Shown here piece after piece: positions 34,042 through 45,218 of a stretch of 64,000 nt of DNA; positions within the stretch are counted from its first letter, which is position 1, and every line of letters begins with the position of its first letter. The translations under genes were made by a program, and so were the position numbers. A model generated the notes under the pieces. That model was given only the letters and a program-made list of their open reading frames with translations, made no database searches and was not told where the DNA came from. The stretch lies in contig NW_006917097.1 in the NCBI RefSeq assembly GCF_000516985.1, positions 310,001 to 374,000 on the forward strand, read 5' to 3'. Origin of the DNA: Pestalotiopsis fici W106-1. Its lineage: Eukaryota > Ascomycota > Sordariomycetes > Amphisphaeriales > Sporocadaceae.

Positions 34042-35089
34042 TACCGATCAATGGCTTGTGAGCAATAAGAGAACGTCGCAATCGCTGAGTTTCATGTTTT
34101 CAAAGGAACGTACAGATATGAGGATGAATTGAATGTAATCTTTCTGTGTCTGGGTTTCATAGGGCATAAGTAAAAAATTGTTGAGACATTACAATTCACA
34201 CTCTTCTAAGACAATACCATTGTTATCCTGGAATTCTTGATTTTCGTACTCGATGAAGTCTCCTCTCTCTATGGCCTCGATACGATACTAGTGTCGTGGA
34301 ACCAAGAGATTAAAAATACTCATCAAGTATGTAGGCATGTTCCTGATTTCGACCATGTTCCTCTCACCAATCAGCCCCCAAGGGTCGACATGCGGGGGCG
34401 TTTATAGCAACCAATGCGCCTTTTGGCCATGATTCATAATCACCACAATGCATGGACCTCGAAGTGATCAACGGCCAAATTGCAACAACTTCCCAAATTG
34501 ATTTTTGCTCGTGACCAATTTAATTGACTGTTACTTACCTAGTAGGTAGGTAGGTATCCGCGAGGTGGTCATGTCCATTGTGCCCGTGTATAGCCGCACT
34601 GGCAGGCTTCGGATGCTTGGCCGAGAGCCAATCAATCCCCACTCGGCAGAGGTCTCCGTGGCCGCCGATCGTCGCTGAGAGCCATTGCAAAATGGCAATC
34701 ACGTCTGATGAGATCAAAATATCAACCAGTTTGTCTGAAGAAATAGCGATATCGGGATGGTTTATGCGCTCGAAGAATTATATATATATCCAGCGTGGTG
34801 TAAGTATTCTTGGAGTTGCTTTGTATCCTTGGCAACGCGGGCGACAACACGGAATGCCAGAGAAGCTATCAAACTTAAGGGAATTCAAACTTGTGCAGAG
34901 CACGCGCGAAGAAGACTTTTGTTCTTTCTTATCCCTTCTCATCGTTTCTCGACTTGACTAATTCAGCGATATACAACAGGGAAAAAATCGATTGTCATGA
35001 CTCTCTAAGGCTTTGCTAAGTACTCGCATATCTATGGTGGCTCAGAGTAGATCCTATTCCTGTCGTCTCAATCATGAGCAGACTGACAC
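34042..35089. other. 1.05-kb intergenic interval
   Basis: 3' region shared by the HET gene and the permease, which converge. A short GTAG/GTAGGTAG tandem run lies at about 34,540-34,556. No gene or RNA seen. Confidence 0.5.
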
Positions 35090-36900
35090 TTATGAAGACT
35101 CGGCCTCTGTGGAAACCTTCTTCTTGCGCAGTCCAAAGATCTGCATGATTTCTGTACGGAAGCCGAGATTCTCTTCGTCGTGGGTAGCTTCGTAAGCATC
35201 AATGACCGGACCAATCCACACGAGGTCAGCCTCCTCTGGTCGGACTACGCGCGTCTTGTGAACCAGTTTCCAGCCAAAATAAAACACCGGACAAATCAGC
35301 ACCATCATATAATAGGTGAAGAATGTCTTGACTGCCCATTTTCCAGGAAGGAAGACGCTGTAGCCGTAGGTACAGACCACCGCAGTCAAGAAGACAAGCC
35401 CAATCCAAGCAGAGTAGGGTTGGAAGATGCCACAGTAGGGAAGAGTCTTTCGATCAAGGCCCTGAGCACGACAAGCCCGGTAGAAGAAGATGTATGTGAT
35501 GCAAATCACAATGTAATCAATGATTTGAGCAGCCGTGATCAAGTTGACAAACCAACTGAGCACCTCGGCACCAGAGTTGGATAGGTTGAGAAAGGCAAGG
35601 CATGGGAAAACCATGATAGTGGCCAGGCAGTACACAGGTACTCCAGACTTGGTACACTTGCGAAGGAACTTTGGCGCTTGTCCGTCCAGTGCAAGTCCAT
35701 AAAGACTACGGCTGCCGCAATACGTGTCTAGTAACAAGTAGTATTGTGTTAGTTAGAGTGTCTGTGGTTCAGTTTTTTTACTTGTACTTACAAGCATTTC
35801 CAGCCGAGAAGATGCTGGTCACCAATAGAGCATTGGTAATGTGAGGCAGCACCCCGATCCCCAAGTTTCCCATGGCAATAACATAAGGCGAGGCGGCAGC
35901 AGTTCCAGAACCTTCCGATGACCCAGAAAGGATGGACAACAGAGTGCTGTCATTGTAGGGGACCACGATGCCAACGCAAAGAGCGCTGCCGATGAAGAAG
36001 AAGGCGAATCTTGCGTATGCAGTCTTGAAGGCAGTCTTCAAATACGTTCGGGGAAGCTTTGTTTCACCGGCTACCATTGCAACGTATTCGGGCCCAACGA
36101 TGGTGAAGGCGGCGCTCCACATGGCACCCAGGAAACCCTCGAACCGACCAAGGTCACCAGTTGTGATGTATTCTGCAAACGCACCGGGGTCCTTCCAGTA
36201 TCGAAAGCCGTACGCGTCGTGTTTGGGATTGCCGCCCACCATGGTGACGAATGTAAAGGAGAAAACGATCGCGAGGAGGGAAATCTTGCCAGTGGTCAAC
36301 CAGAATTCGGTCTCTCCGTACCACTCGACGGCAAACATGTTGATGGCGCTAAGGGCTGGTGAGTAAAGAGCGGCATTCCGAAAGTGAATGAAGGTTTGCT
36401 TACAAGTAGCAAACGATACAGGCGGCAACGACGGCAGCAACCGGTATGTCATCACGCCAATATGAGAGCACAAGATTCAAGGCTGAGATCTCAAAGGGAA
36501 TGAGGAATGCTTCGTAAAGAAAGAAGTTCCATCCAACCATGAATCCGAGAGACTCGTCGACCCACTTGCCTGCCATGCGAATAAAAGCACCAGTGACGGG
36601 TTGGAAGACGGCCATCTCGGCCATGCAGTTGTTCACGAGGATCATGGCACACGAGTATATGGTGTACGCGAGCAGCAGGCTACCGGGGCCTCCAGCCACG
36701 AGGCCATTGGAGATGCTCACAAATGTGGCCGTGCCAATTGAGCCACCAATGGCAATCAGCTGAATCTGTCGATTGCCGAGATGTCGCTTCAGTTGGTCGT
36801 CACTCTCGATAACGTTGCCCACAAAGATACTTTCTCCCCTTGTCTGGCTCTCGGTGAGCGGCTTGCCAATAACTTCACCCTTTTCCTTGGGAGAATCCAT
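35090..36900 (-). CDS. Amino-acid permease, YAT family (APC superfamily)
   Basis: Plasma-membrane proton symporter for amino acids. Three exons (36900-36404, 36348-35792, 35727-35090) give 563 aa. The second junction rebuilds a family motif: GNA/Y-TYCGSRSLYGLALDGQAP. N-terminal cytosolic stretch, then TM1 with the YAT signature LKRHLGNRQIQLIAIGGSIG, and about 12 hydrophobic segments. The C-terminal VRPEEADLVW region is typical of fungal YAT permeases. The start ATG at 36898-36900 has a strong context (CAACCATGG). Its place beside P5C reductase and within the proline gene neighbourhood makes a proline transporter of the PrnB/Put4 type the best guess, but specificity cannot be read from the sequence. 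It shares a 1.6-kb divergent promoter with the P5C-reductase-like gene. Confidence 0.9.
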
Positions 36901-38479
36901 GGTTGAGCGTGCCGGAGGGGTCGCGAATCGGATTAAGTTAAAGTGCTTGTCCAAATGTCATGTCACTAATATGTTGTGTAACCTAGTTGTTTATGTGCAT
37001 ATGGTAAATAAAACGATAACTCTGGGGAGTCAATGGAGTTGGAGACGGTGTCAATCCAAGAGAGCAGGTGAGGCTGGTTGCCCGATCGGGGGACTGGTGT
37101 TGCTCTTATTGACTAGACACGACTACTCAATCTGACAATAGTCCTTTTCCAGCCCGTCGAAACTCGGATAGACTTTTGATAAAACCTCGGCCAATCCGAC
37201 TTGAGGTCGCGTTGTTTCAGCATAACAGGGCCAGGTATGCTGCTCCCCAGCTCTTATCCATCTCCTGATGATTGCAGAGTCTGGGGTCAGCGCCTTGGCG
37301 ACACCGGCTTAGAGATCCGTGAGTCAGCCGGTGCGCAGGTAGCTTTATTGCTATCTTTTTCAGCTTGATAAGACGACTATGATCCATGTATGATCTCAAA
37401 GTCTAATTATCTATTTTCATGTAGTCTCGTGGGCAGTTTGTTCCTACTCTCATTTTGAAATGTTATCTGTTCATCATGATAATGGCTCAAGATTAAACGG
37501 TCTTGACTGATAATGCTCTGTTGCGACTCGATTCATATCCCGTAAGTTCTCCGGAAGTGCCAATGTTAGCCAGGAAACCTAAACCAGAAACCCCGGAATT
37601 TCCCCGCAGGCAGTCTAAGGTGAGCTCAATATAGGTTGACAGTCAACTTGATCAAGGAGAGTTGATTTATCGGGGTATCCGGTGCCATGGCCAGTATGAT
37701 ATTTCCGTCGATTCTTGCAAGACATACATCTTGGTTACTTGCAGGAGGCTCATGGGCTAGCAGGCATTGTATCACGCCGCGGCGCCCCAAATATATCATT
37801 GAACGCCGTCGCATGATGTCGCAAGTCTTTCAGTCATGGTATCCAATCACACATGCCTCCATAATATCGATATTGTGTATATTTCGAGGCATTGCAGTGT
37901 TTGGTACGCTCGTACAGCTCGTCTCGAGTTCAGGAATCACCGGGCGGGGGCACGGTTGGCCGCTTCCCGAGCCTTCAGAACGCCTACCAGGTTCTATGTA
38001 TGTGTATATATAGGCTTACCGTGTCTTTGTCTCAGTTTCTTGTCGTTTATACGAGATATATGGATACATAACCCACGTAAATTTTGTACATGGTATGAAT
38101 CGTGCATCTTTGCCTTTTGTACACTTGTGAACATGTTATGTACTTCATGTAATATACCGTGTAGCTGTTTCTCGGGAGTCTTGCCGACTTGCACTGGAGC
38201 TAGGGTTAGCTCGTTACCGCCTAGCTCCATTTTACTCAATGGGCAGATAGCGGTGCTCTGTACAGGTCAGCCGGCATTTTCAAAGTGAGCTGTTACACTG
38301 CTACATTGCTGCGTCTTTTCACCTTTCCCAGTGTATGCTGCTACCATTAATTTCGAAATTGAGACTCGTCATATTCAGGATTCAAAAGCCGCCCTCAGAC
38401 TAAATCAAAATAACGGACGATCCAAACGTGTCGATCGTATAGGCGCTGAATCCGCTGGAAGGGCTCTCGCAACTGCAAA
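36901..38479. promoter_or_regulatory. 1.6-kb divergent promoter of permease and P5C-reductase-like gene
   Basis: Non-coding space between two oppositely oriented genes of the proline neighbourhood. Its most notable element is the inverted octamer pair at 37,302-37,333, listed separately. No additional gene is visible. Confidence 0.5.
37302..37333. promoter_or_regulatory. Inverted CACCGGCT...AGCCGGTG pair, candidate activator site
   Basis: CACCGGCT at 37,302-37,309 and its exact reverse complement AGCCGGTG at 37,326-37,333 are separated by 16 bases. CGG-containing inverted repeats are the usual targets of Zn2Cys6 activators, and A. nidulans PrnA is known to recognise CCGG-type sites. The same octamer occurs singly upstream of proline dehydrogenase (28,515) and in the promoter region before the FAD oxidase (44,545). 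A link to the regulator at 47.6-50.2 kb is inferred. Confidence 0.4.
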
Positions 38480-39455
38480 ATGACGACCTTGTGCATTTTG
38501 GGATGCGGTACGTTTTCGCACAACTGCTTTCAATGAGAAATCTAATATGTTTCTGGCAGGCAATCTTGGAACGGCTATACTGAGCAACTTGCTTCAGTCA
38601 GCCAGTGAGGAAGGCTCTACAACGCCAGTCAAGCGCTTTATTGCATGCGTTCGCTCAGATCGTTCTGAGAAGCGCCTAGCTGGACAGTTCTCTGCTTCCC
38701 AGCACTTGGTGGAAATTTCCAGAAACGACAATGTCAAGGCCGTGGCCAACTCGGACGTAATCCTGCTTGGAGTTGATCCTGCAGATGTCAAGGACACACT
38801 GCGACAGCCTGGCCTGAGTGATGTTTTGAAGGGAAAGTTATTGATCAGTATTGTTGCGGCATGGACCACAGCGGATATTCAGCGAGAAATAGCCCACGGC
38901 TCGGCTGGTTCAGGTCCCGTTGGCACGCCAGTCGAAGACGTCCATGTCGTACGGACTTTGCCCAACATGGCTGCCACCGTTTCACAATCAATCACGGCCA
39001 TTGAAATACCAAAACCAGAGGCCAAAATTCCGCCCCAGCTCTTGAGTCTGACAGACGACATCATGAGCAGCATTGGCAAGACAGTGCACCTGGACGCCAG
39101 CAAGATGGATGCATTCACAGCGGTAGGAGGATCGACGCCGGCTTTCTTTGCCGTCATCGTCGACACCCTCATTGATGCCGCCGTCGCCGTCGGGCTTCCG
39201 AGACACGAAGCTACCAACATCATTGTGCAGTCAATGTTGGGTTCAGCCACGCTGCTCCAAAGCGGGATGCACCCAGGCGAGCTCAGAGACCAGGGTACCT
39301 CTCCGGAGGGCTGCACAATGGGCGGGCTCATGGTATTGGAAGAGAGAGGCGTGCGCGGTGGCCTCAGTCGAGCCCTGAGAGAGGCCGTGACGGTTGCACG
39401 ACTGATGGGGAAAGAGCCTCATGTAAACGATACTCGAAGATCGAGCAATCCTTAG
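38480..39455 (+). CDS. Pyrroline-5-carboxylate reductase family protein
   Basis: NAD(P)H-dependent reductase that converts P5C to proline, the last step of proline synthesis. Exon 1 is only 28 nt (38480-38507); exon 2 is 38560-39455; the product is 307 aa. The 52-nt intron splits the dinucleotide-binding GXGXXG motif: LCILGCG/NLGTAI. Further landmarks: VILLGVDPADVKDTL, VVRTLPNMAATVSQSITAIE, and the C-terminal P5CR signature region (MDAFTAVGGSTPAFF, HPGELRDQGTSPEGCT). Fungal P5CR is usually near 280 aa, so the length is a little high. Finding a biosynthetic-direction enzyme among catabolic genes is odd. It may be a paralogue used for recycling P5C or for a related imine such as 3-hydroxy-P5C or piperideine carboxylate. 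Confidence 0.9.
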
Positions 39456-40947
39456 GCTGATATCACGAGATCATGTTAGAATAGCGAATGAGCTCCTTTA
39501 GGAAGACTATACACCTTATGAGAGACAAGCCTTAGTAATGCGAGCTTTCATTCGACTATCACTGTTCCGAAACTATCTGCATGGATACTCTGCTATGCGA
39601 TACTGGTGTTGAAATGTGTAAGTGATTAGAAAAATCCTTTTGATCAATTGTGCCTTGCGATCTCCATGGACGGTTCGGACTATTCAATGGTGGATACTAT
39701 GGTTTACTTAGCTCGACCCAAGATAAAATCTGGCGCCGATGACGTCGAAAAGAGCAGCGCGGTCGTTGTACCGAGATGCTTGAAATCTCCATGCGGTACC
39801 GGGATGATTGCTTCGCCGGAGGTCATGTTGTAGCATCCACAATATAGGGCTTGAGAGGAAAGGCGGGCCCAACGGCTAGCCTGGACAAGCCATCACAATA
39901 CGTAACGCTCGATAATGTTTGCCAATTTGTATATCAAGAGAAATAAATGATTGACTATTGGTACTTTCAATGACAAATCTAGTAAGCCATTCCTGTAGTG
40001 TATTAGCATGCAGAATGTTGCCACGAGATCAGCCAGTTTGGTCGTATCTTGTGGCCGATATGATCAACTGAAATGCCACTGGGCAACACCGCCTATATCA
40101 CTTTTCTACTAACCGGGGCGATCTTTAGATGATGCGAATCAGCACACTTTGCTCATGCATCCTTAATTTGGCATGTAGTTTCGTATTCATGGTTTACTCG
40201 CAAAGGTTCCCGTGTAAATGTCACTTGTTGATTCCAAGGTACGGGCATGACTCTGGGATGAACCTCTGCATAGGGACTGATTATAGAAGCGCTAACGACT
40301 CAAACATGGTCTGTCCGTACTCTGTAATCATATCGCCTGCATAGTCCGAATGTATGTCTGGCTCTTGACCAAGCGCTAAATGCCGCGGCCTGAATCCGAC
40401 CAATGGAGCCAAGATAGGTCATATTGCATACCGGGTTGCGTGCGAGCTACCGCGTATCGCAGGTCCAGTGCCCATGATGTGTACGGCATACTGAACTACC
40501 TAGGTATAGGCAATTAGCGGCGAGCCGTTCTTCTTGGGACGCGGGGAATGTGGACTTGCGGCCCTATACCTAGCGTGGTGAGGGAACTGATAAGGGTGGT
40601 GTGGAGATCGGGGCGGTACCCGAGATCTGCCCAGCACTCTACGGATCTTTACCCGTGTCGCGATCCCGGCCTAGGACGGCGTTTGGTATTATGTTTAGTC
40701 ATTGTGATGGTGACAGGCAATGGATACTATCGGCGAGGATAGTGCGAGTCCAAACACAAGTCTGAATCAGCGACGACTATAATTCGCGTTGAAGGCCGAA
40801 GAGTTTGTCGTACACACAAGACCAGACTCTGCTTCATCTTGGTTTCTGGAGAGATCATAATACCCCGAATTACTGCGTCTTTTTATCACAGCTTCCATTC
40901 TTTGATCGTTCCAAGATTCGAAGAATCAAGTGCTTGAAGATACCAAG
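39456..40947. other. 1.5-kb interval upstream of P5C dehydrogenase
   Basis: Contains the P5C-reductase 3' region and the P5CDH promoter. Several CGG/CCG triplets occur at 40,500-40,740, but no exact copy of the AGCCGGTG octamer. No gene seen. Confidence 0.45.
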
Positions 40948-42785
40948 ATGAGAAGAACATTGCAGTCGAGGCCGTTCAAGGCACTACAGAGCCGCAACGC
41001 TCTTCAAAGTACGGTGGCCAAGAGAGGAAAGGCCACCGTCCCGTTCAGACTCCCCGCTGCTCGCAACGAGCCAAACGTGAGCCACCCAATTCTGGAATTT
41101 TTATCATAGCTTATGCTGACTCAAAGCGCAGCCCGAATACAGAAAAGGCTCGCCAGAAAGGCAAAAGCTGGAAGAGGCTTTGACAAAGCTTCGATCACAG
41201 CTCCCTCTCAAGAGCGAAATCTTTATCAACGGTCAAGTACAAGCACAGTCACACTCGTTAGGCCAGCCGCTGCCTGGAGAGCATGCCACCACCTTCACCA
41301 GTGACCCGCAAACCACCAAGGAGCAGGTCTCCAAGGCCATCGAGTCGGCCTTGAAGGCCAAGAAGTCCTGGGAGCAGACCCCCTTTGTCGACCGTGCCGC
41401 CATCTTCTTGAAGGCTGCTGAGCTCGTCGCGGGCAAGTATCGCTATGAGCTCATTGCCGCCACCATGCTCGGCCAGGGCAAGAACATTTGGCAGGGTGAA
41501 GTCGACGCCGCTGCCGAGCTGGCAGACTTCTTCCGTCTCAACTGCAACTACGGTGCCGAGATCTTGGAGAGGCAGCCGGATCGTGGCAGCGACGGCATGT
41601 GGAGTAGGCTAGACTACAGACCTCTGGAAGGTTTCGTTTATGCCATTTCTCCCTTCAACTTTACTGCCATTGGTGGCAACCTGATCTCTGGTCCGGCTCT
41701 GATGGGTAACGTGGTCCTCTGGAAGCCTTCGGCATCCAACGTCTACGCCAGCACACTCGTATACAAGATTCTCCTCGAGGCCGGTCTGCCTGCGGACGTT
41801 ATCCAGTTCGTCCCTGGTGATGCTGAGGAAATCACTTCGACGGTTCTTGCGCACCGCGAGTTCGCCGGTCTGAACTTTGTCGGCTCGTCTGACGTTTTCC
41901 GCTCGCTGTACGCCAAGATTGGCGAGGGTATCGGCAGCAAGCTCTACCGCGACTTTCCTCGGGTTGTCGGAGAGACCAGCGGCAAGAACTTTACCCTGAT
42001 TCATCCTTCCGCGGATATTCCAAGCGCCGTCAACCACACCGTCCGTGGCTCTTTCGAGTACCAGGGCCAGAAGTGCTCGGCGACTTCGCGTCTCTATCTT
42101 CCCGAGTCTCGGGCCAAGGAGTTCCTCGATGGTCTCCAATCCAAGGTCAAGGAGATCACGATTGGCAGCCCCGACAAGGACCTTTCTGCGTTCATGGGCC
42201 CGGTCATCCACAGCCGCTCATTCGAGAAGATCAAGTCCATCATTGACGCCAGCAACAACGACCCATCTCTCAAGCTGCTTGCCGGCGGAAAGTATGACGA
42301 TTCTACTGGCTTCTACGTCGAGCCCACAGTCTATGTAGCGGACTCGCCGACGCACAGATTGTTTGATGAGGAGATCTTTGGACCCGTGTTGACAATCTAC
42401 GTCTACCCTGATAACCAGTGGACGCCAATGCTCGACCAGGTTGACAAGAGCGGTGGTGGTTTCGCCTTGACTGGTGCCATCTTCGCAAACGACCGTGGCG
42501 CTCTGCGAGAGGCCGAGGACACTCTGAGATACTCCGCTGGTAACCTTTACCTGAGTAAGTCACCATCAATCTCATATTGGCCAAGGTTAATTACTGACTG
42601 TTTCGCTCCTAGACTGCAAGACAACGGCTGCACTCATCGGCCAGCAGTCATTCGGTGGCAGCCGGGCTAGTGGCACAAACGACAAGGCCGGCAGCTCCAA
42701 CGTCATGTTGAGATTCACCAGCCCTCGACTCATCAAGGAGGAGTTCTTTGGTCAATCGGGATTCTTGTACCCCAGCAATGAATAA
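40948..42785 (+). CDS. prnC: 1-pyrroline-5-carboxylate dehydrogenase, mitochondrial (ALDH4)
   Basis: Oxidises glutamate semialdehyde/P5C to glutamate with NAD+, the second step of proline catabolism in the mitochondrial matrix. It also accepts 3-hydroxy-P5C in other eukaryotes. Exons 40948-41076, 41132-42554 and 42613-42785 give 574 aa. The N-terminus is a classical presequence (MRRTLQSRPFKALQSRNALQ), basic and without acids. ALDH landmarks: ISPFNFTAIGGNLISGPALM; GLNFVGSSDVFRSLYAKIG; VVGETSGKNFTLIHPSAD with the general-base Glu; catalytic Cys at about residue 358 in EYQGQKCSATSR; EEIFGPVLTIYVYPD; and the exon-3 end LIGQQSFGGSRASGTNDKAG with SPRLIKEEFF. The last junction restores NLYL/NCKTTAALIGQQ. 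The gene is intact and highly conserved. Confidence 0.97.
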
Positions 42786-43178
42786 TTGAGCCTCTTAAAA
42801 ACTGTATATAGCACCTTGGATTCGTCCAGATCTTAGGAAAATCTGACGATTGCAGTCAAAAGATCTTGACTGGGTAACGATGAGTTTGCATAAGAAGCTT
42901 ATGGTCAATTACTTGTAAGAATGTGATAAGAATGCCGCCACCAAGAAGAAGTGAAATCAATTCTCTCTACTTGCATCTAAAGCTTATTTGCATCTACATT
43001 CGACTGGCGGCGCCTTGCCTTAGCAGAGCCCGGCAAAATCGTGCCGATATGCTATGTCATACATTTATACCATGTTTTGTACTGTTTTCTTTTTCACATA
43101 TTGCAACATTGAGACAGGATTGTTTCACCTTCCTTATTCTTGTGACCAAGATTGCCTGTCATGTTTGGTACATCTATA
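42786..43178. other. 393-bp interval between converging genes
   Basis: 3' ends of P5C dehydrogenase and of the minus-strand membrane-protein gene. AT-rich, no feature seen. Confidence 0.5.
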
Positions 43179-44192
43179 CTATTGCTTAATTGGCATCTTG
43201 ACACCCTTATGGTTCCGCAAAGTCGATCTCAAATCTTTATTAAGCACAATTCCAATACCAAATGCAGGGATCAGTCGAAAGGCGCGCATAATCGTGGTAG
43301 AAAACAGCTTTTTCCGCGCATGATCCAACCGATCCACCACGCCCGTCTTGCCTTGGCGATTGTAGAGATCCAGCCCGAGGAGGTGTGCCGGCGTGGCCAC
43401 GGCCTGGGTCATGGCGGGCACAATGAGCTGGGCCACCGACGCCTTGGCGTGCGCGCCCTCGGCCACGCTGTCCGGGATGGCGGCCGAGATGTGCGGCGCC
43501 AGGCCGATTGAGCCAAACACGGTGATGATGTCCCGTACGAGAAACGCTGCGCTCACCGAGACTGGCGTGCCCCGGGGAGGAACTGGCTTTGTGCATGCTG
43601 TTGCTGCTGCCGCCGCCATGTTAGGGAGAGTACTACTGCATGCCGATGCTGTTGTCCCGCTGGGAACAGCCTTGCTTGCAATGGAGCCGCCACTTGGGCG
43701 GCCAAAGAATTGAGCGAAGCGAACATCTTTCCACACACTCAATGGTGTATTGACTGAAAATACTGCCGCCGAAACAATAGTTCCTGTAGGAGCCTTGTCC
43801 TTGTCGAGGAACCTCTCGACCAACGTTTCGCTCGTGTTTGCTGTGAAATAAGTGACAGCGTATAACGTCCATACGACAAAGACAGCTCTGGTAGAAAAGA
43901 AGCGGCGTGGCTCCCGAAGAGGGCAAAGAAGATGCTTTCCCAAGGTGCGTAGCAGCGGCCGGCCTTGCGAAACACTCTCAACGACAGATCTGATGTATAT
44001 GTAAATATGCGATGATTATATTGGAAACACATAGAAGTCAATTTTAGAAATGACTGACCTATCTGTAGCGGTGATTATTGGTGTAATGGATGCTGCTGCG
44101 GTGACGGCGGCGACAGCGTCGGCTAGGAAACACCATTGCAAATTACTGCTACTAGGCGACTGAAAGGTAGGGATCTTGGATTCTTGGGCCAT
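43179..44192 (-). CDS. Conserved fungal membrane protein, probably mitochondrial
   Basis: Two exons (44192-44059 with a GTCAGT donor, and 43989-43179) give 314 aa. Function unknown. It resembles a fungal family of small proteins with mitochondrial-carrier-like layout: AVTAAASITPIITATDRSVV in the first part, LREPRRFFSTRAVFVVWTLY next, then YAVTYFTANTSETL, VNTPLSVWKDVRFAQFFG, a Ser/Ala-rich linker, AAFLVRDIITVFGSIGLAP, and a C-terminal AFRLIPAFGIGIVLNKDLR. Alternating hydrophobic segments with charged R/K loops suggest an inner-membrane protein; canonical PXD/EXXK/R carrier motifs are not evident. I chose the ATG at 44190-44192 (MAQESKIPTFQ) for its better context; an in-frame ATG at 44235-44237 would add 15 residues. 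It is divergent from the FAD oxidase and may share regulation with it. Confidence 0.75.
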
Positions 44193-45218
44193 GCTACCCA
44201 GAACCTGTTGATCATATGGATCGAGTGTAACAACCATTGGTCTCAGGTATTTTGTGATTTCAAGCAATGTTTTGGTTTAGGCGGTTTCTTAGAAGAGCGA
44301 AGCAAGCGCAGTGAGATATCAAGTTGGTGTGAGAGGTATGTAGTGCGTACTATGCATATCATTAAGCGAATAACATTTACAATTGATCAATTACTATAAT
44401 ATTGTATTCGTCTTGTTGGGTATAAGACCTCTACAGCGCTTTGTAACAGCAAGATAAGGCAGTCTGAACCAATAGTGGGTGGCAGGTTGATCTACAGTCG
44501 ACACTTTCAGGGCGTTATATCAAAATAGTTTCTACGGAATCCAGAGCCGGTGTTAGCTACTCGCGGCTCAGAAACACCTGCGAGTTCGGCTTACGGATTT
44601 TGGACGAAGGGTAAACATTCCTTTTTGGTCTATCAATCATGAACCACATGACTACTAGCTGCATTGACCCCGAGAGTCAATATTGGCATCAGAAGTGACT
44701 GGCTGCAGTGGCTGGTAGTGAGATAAGGACTGGGCGTCGTCGTGTAAGTGAGTGGGGATACTGGATACTCGCCAACAGGACGCTGTAGTGGATGCAGAGA
44801 TACGTAAGTCGTAGGTGCCCTGGTATACGGATCTGTAGAAAGTGCGGGGGAATAGACGCTATAATCTGCAGAGTCGGCTGAGCTTCCGAGTGGGGTGAAC
44901 GGCTTTTGATAACCATTATCTATCTTCCTTCCGTGTCTTCGGCGTAGTGACCGGAGCCGGCATCGAATCACCAAGAAGAATAACATTATTCCCAATTGGA
45001 TAATCAGTTTATCTGTGGCTCGAACCAAGGTGAGCTGATCATGGCGCGGCTTTCCGTCCGGATAGCCGTGGCTAGTCGTGCAATGCCAACAATGCAAGCA
45101 GTCTCGTGAATCGGGCACGGAGACACCAATTAGTATTAGATTAGAACTCTGTACGTGCCTTTACACGGGCTCAAACGATTTCGTAGCTCATGAATTCACA
45201 ACATTCAAATCTTTAATC
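44193..45218. promoter_or_regulatory. 1.0-kb divergent promoter (membrane protein / FAD oxidase)
   Basis: Carries the AGCCGGTG octamer at 44,545-44,552. A minus-strand frame from 45,118 to 44,633 has one membrane-like segment (LIIQLGIMLFFLVIRCRLR) but no upstream ATG and no exon to join, so I do not call it a gene. Confidence 0.45.

Noticed and set aside
41609..42211. 200-codon minus-strand frame inside P5C dehydrogenase
   Set aside because: Opposite the conserved ALDH coding sequence; open only because of the codon bias of the real gene.
44633..45118. 160-codon minus-strand frame with a membrane-like segment
   Set aside because: No ATG near its start, no exon to join, and it occupies the promoter of the oxidase gene.
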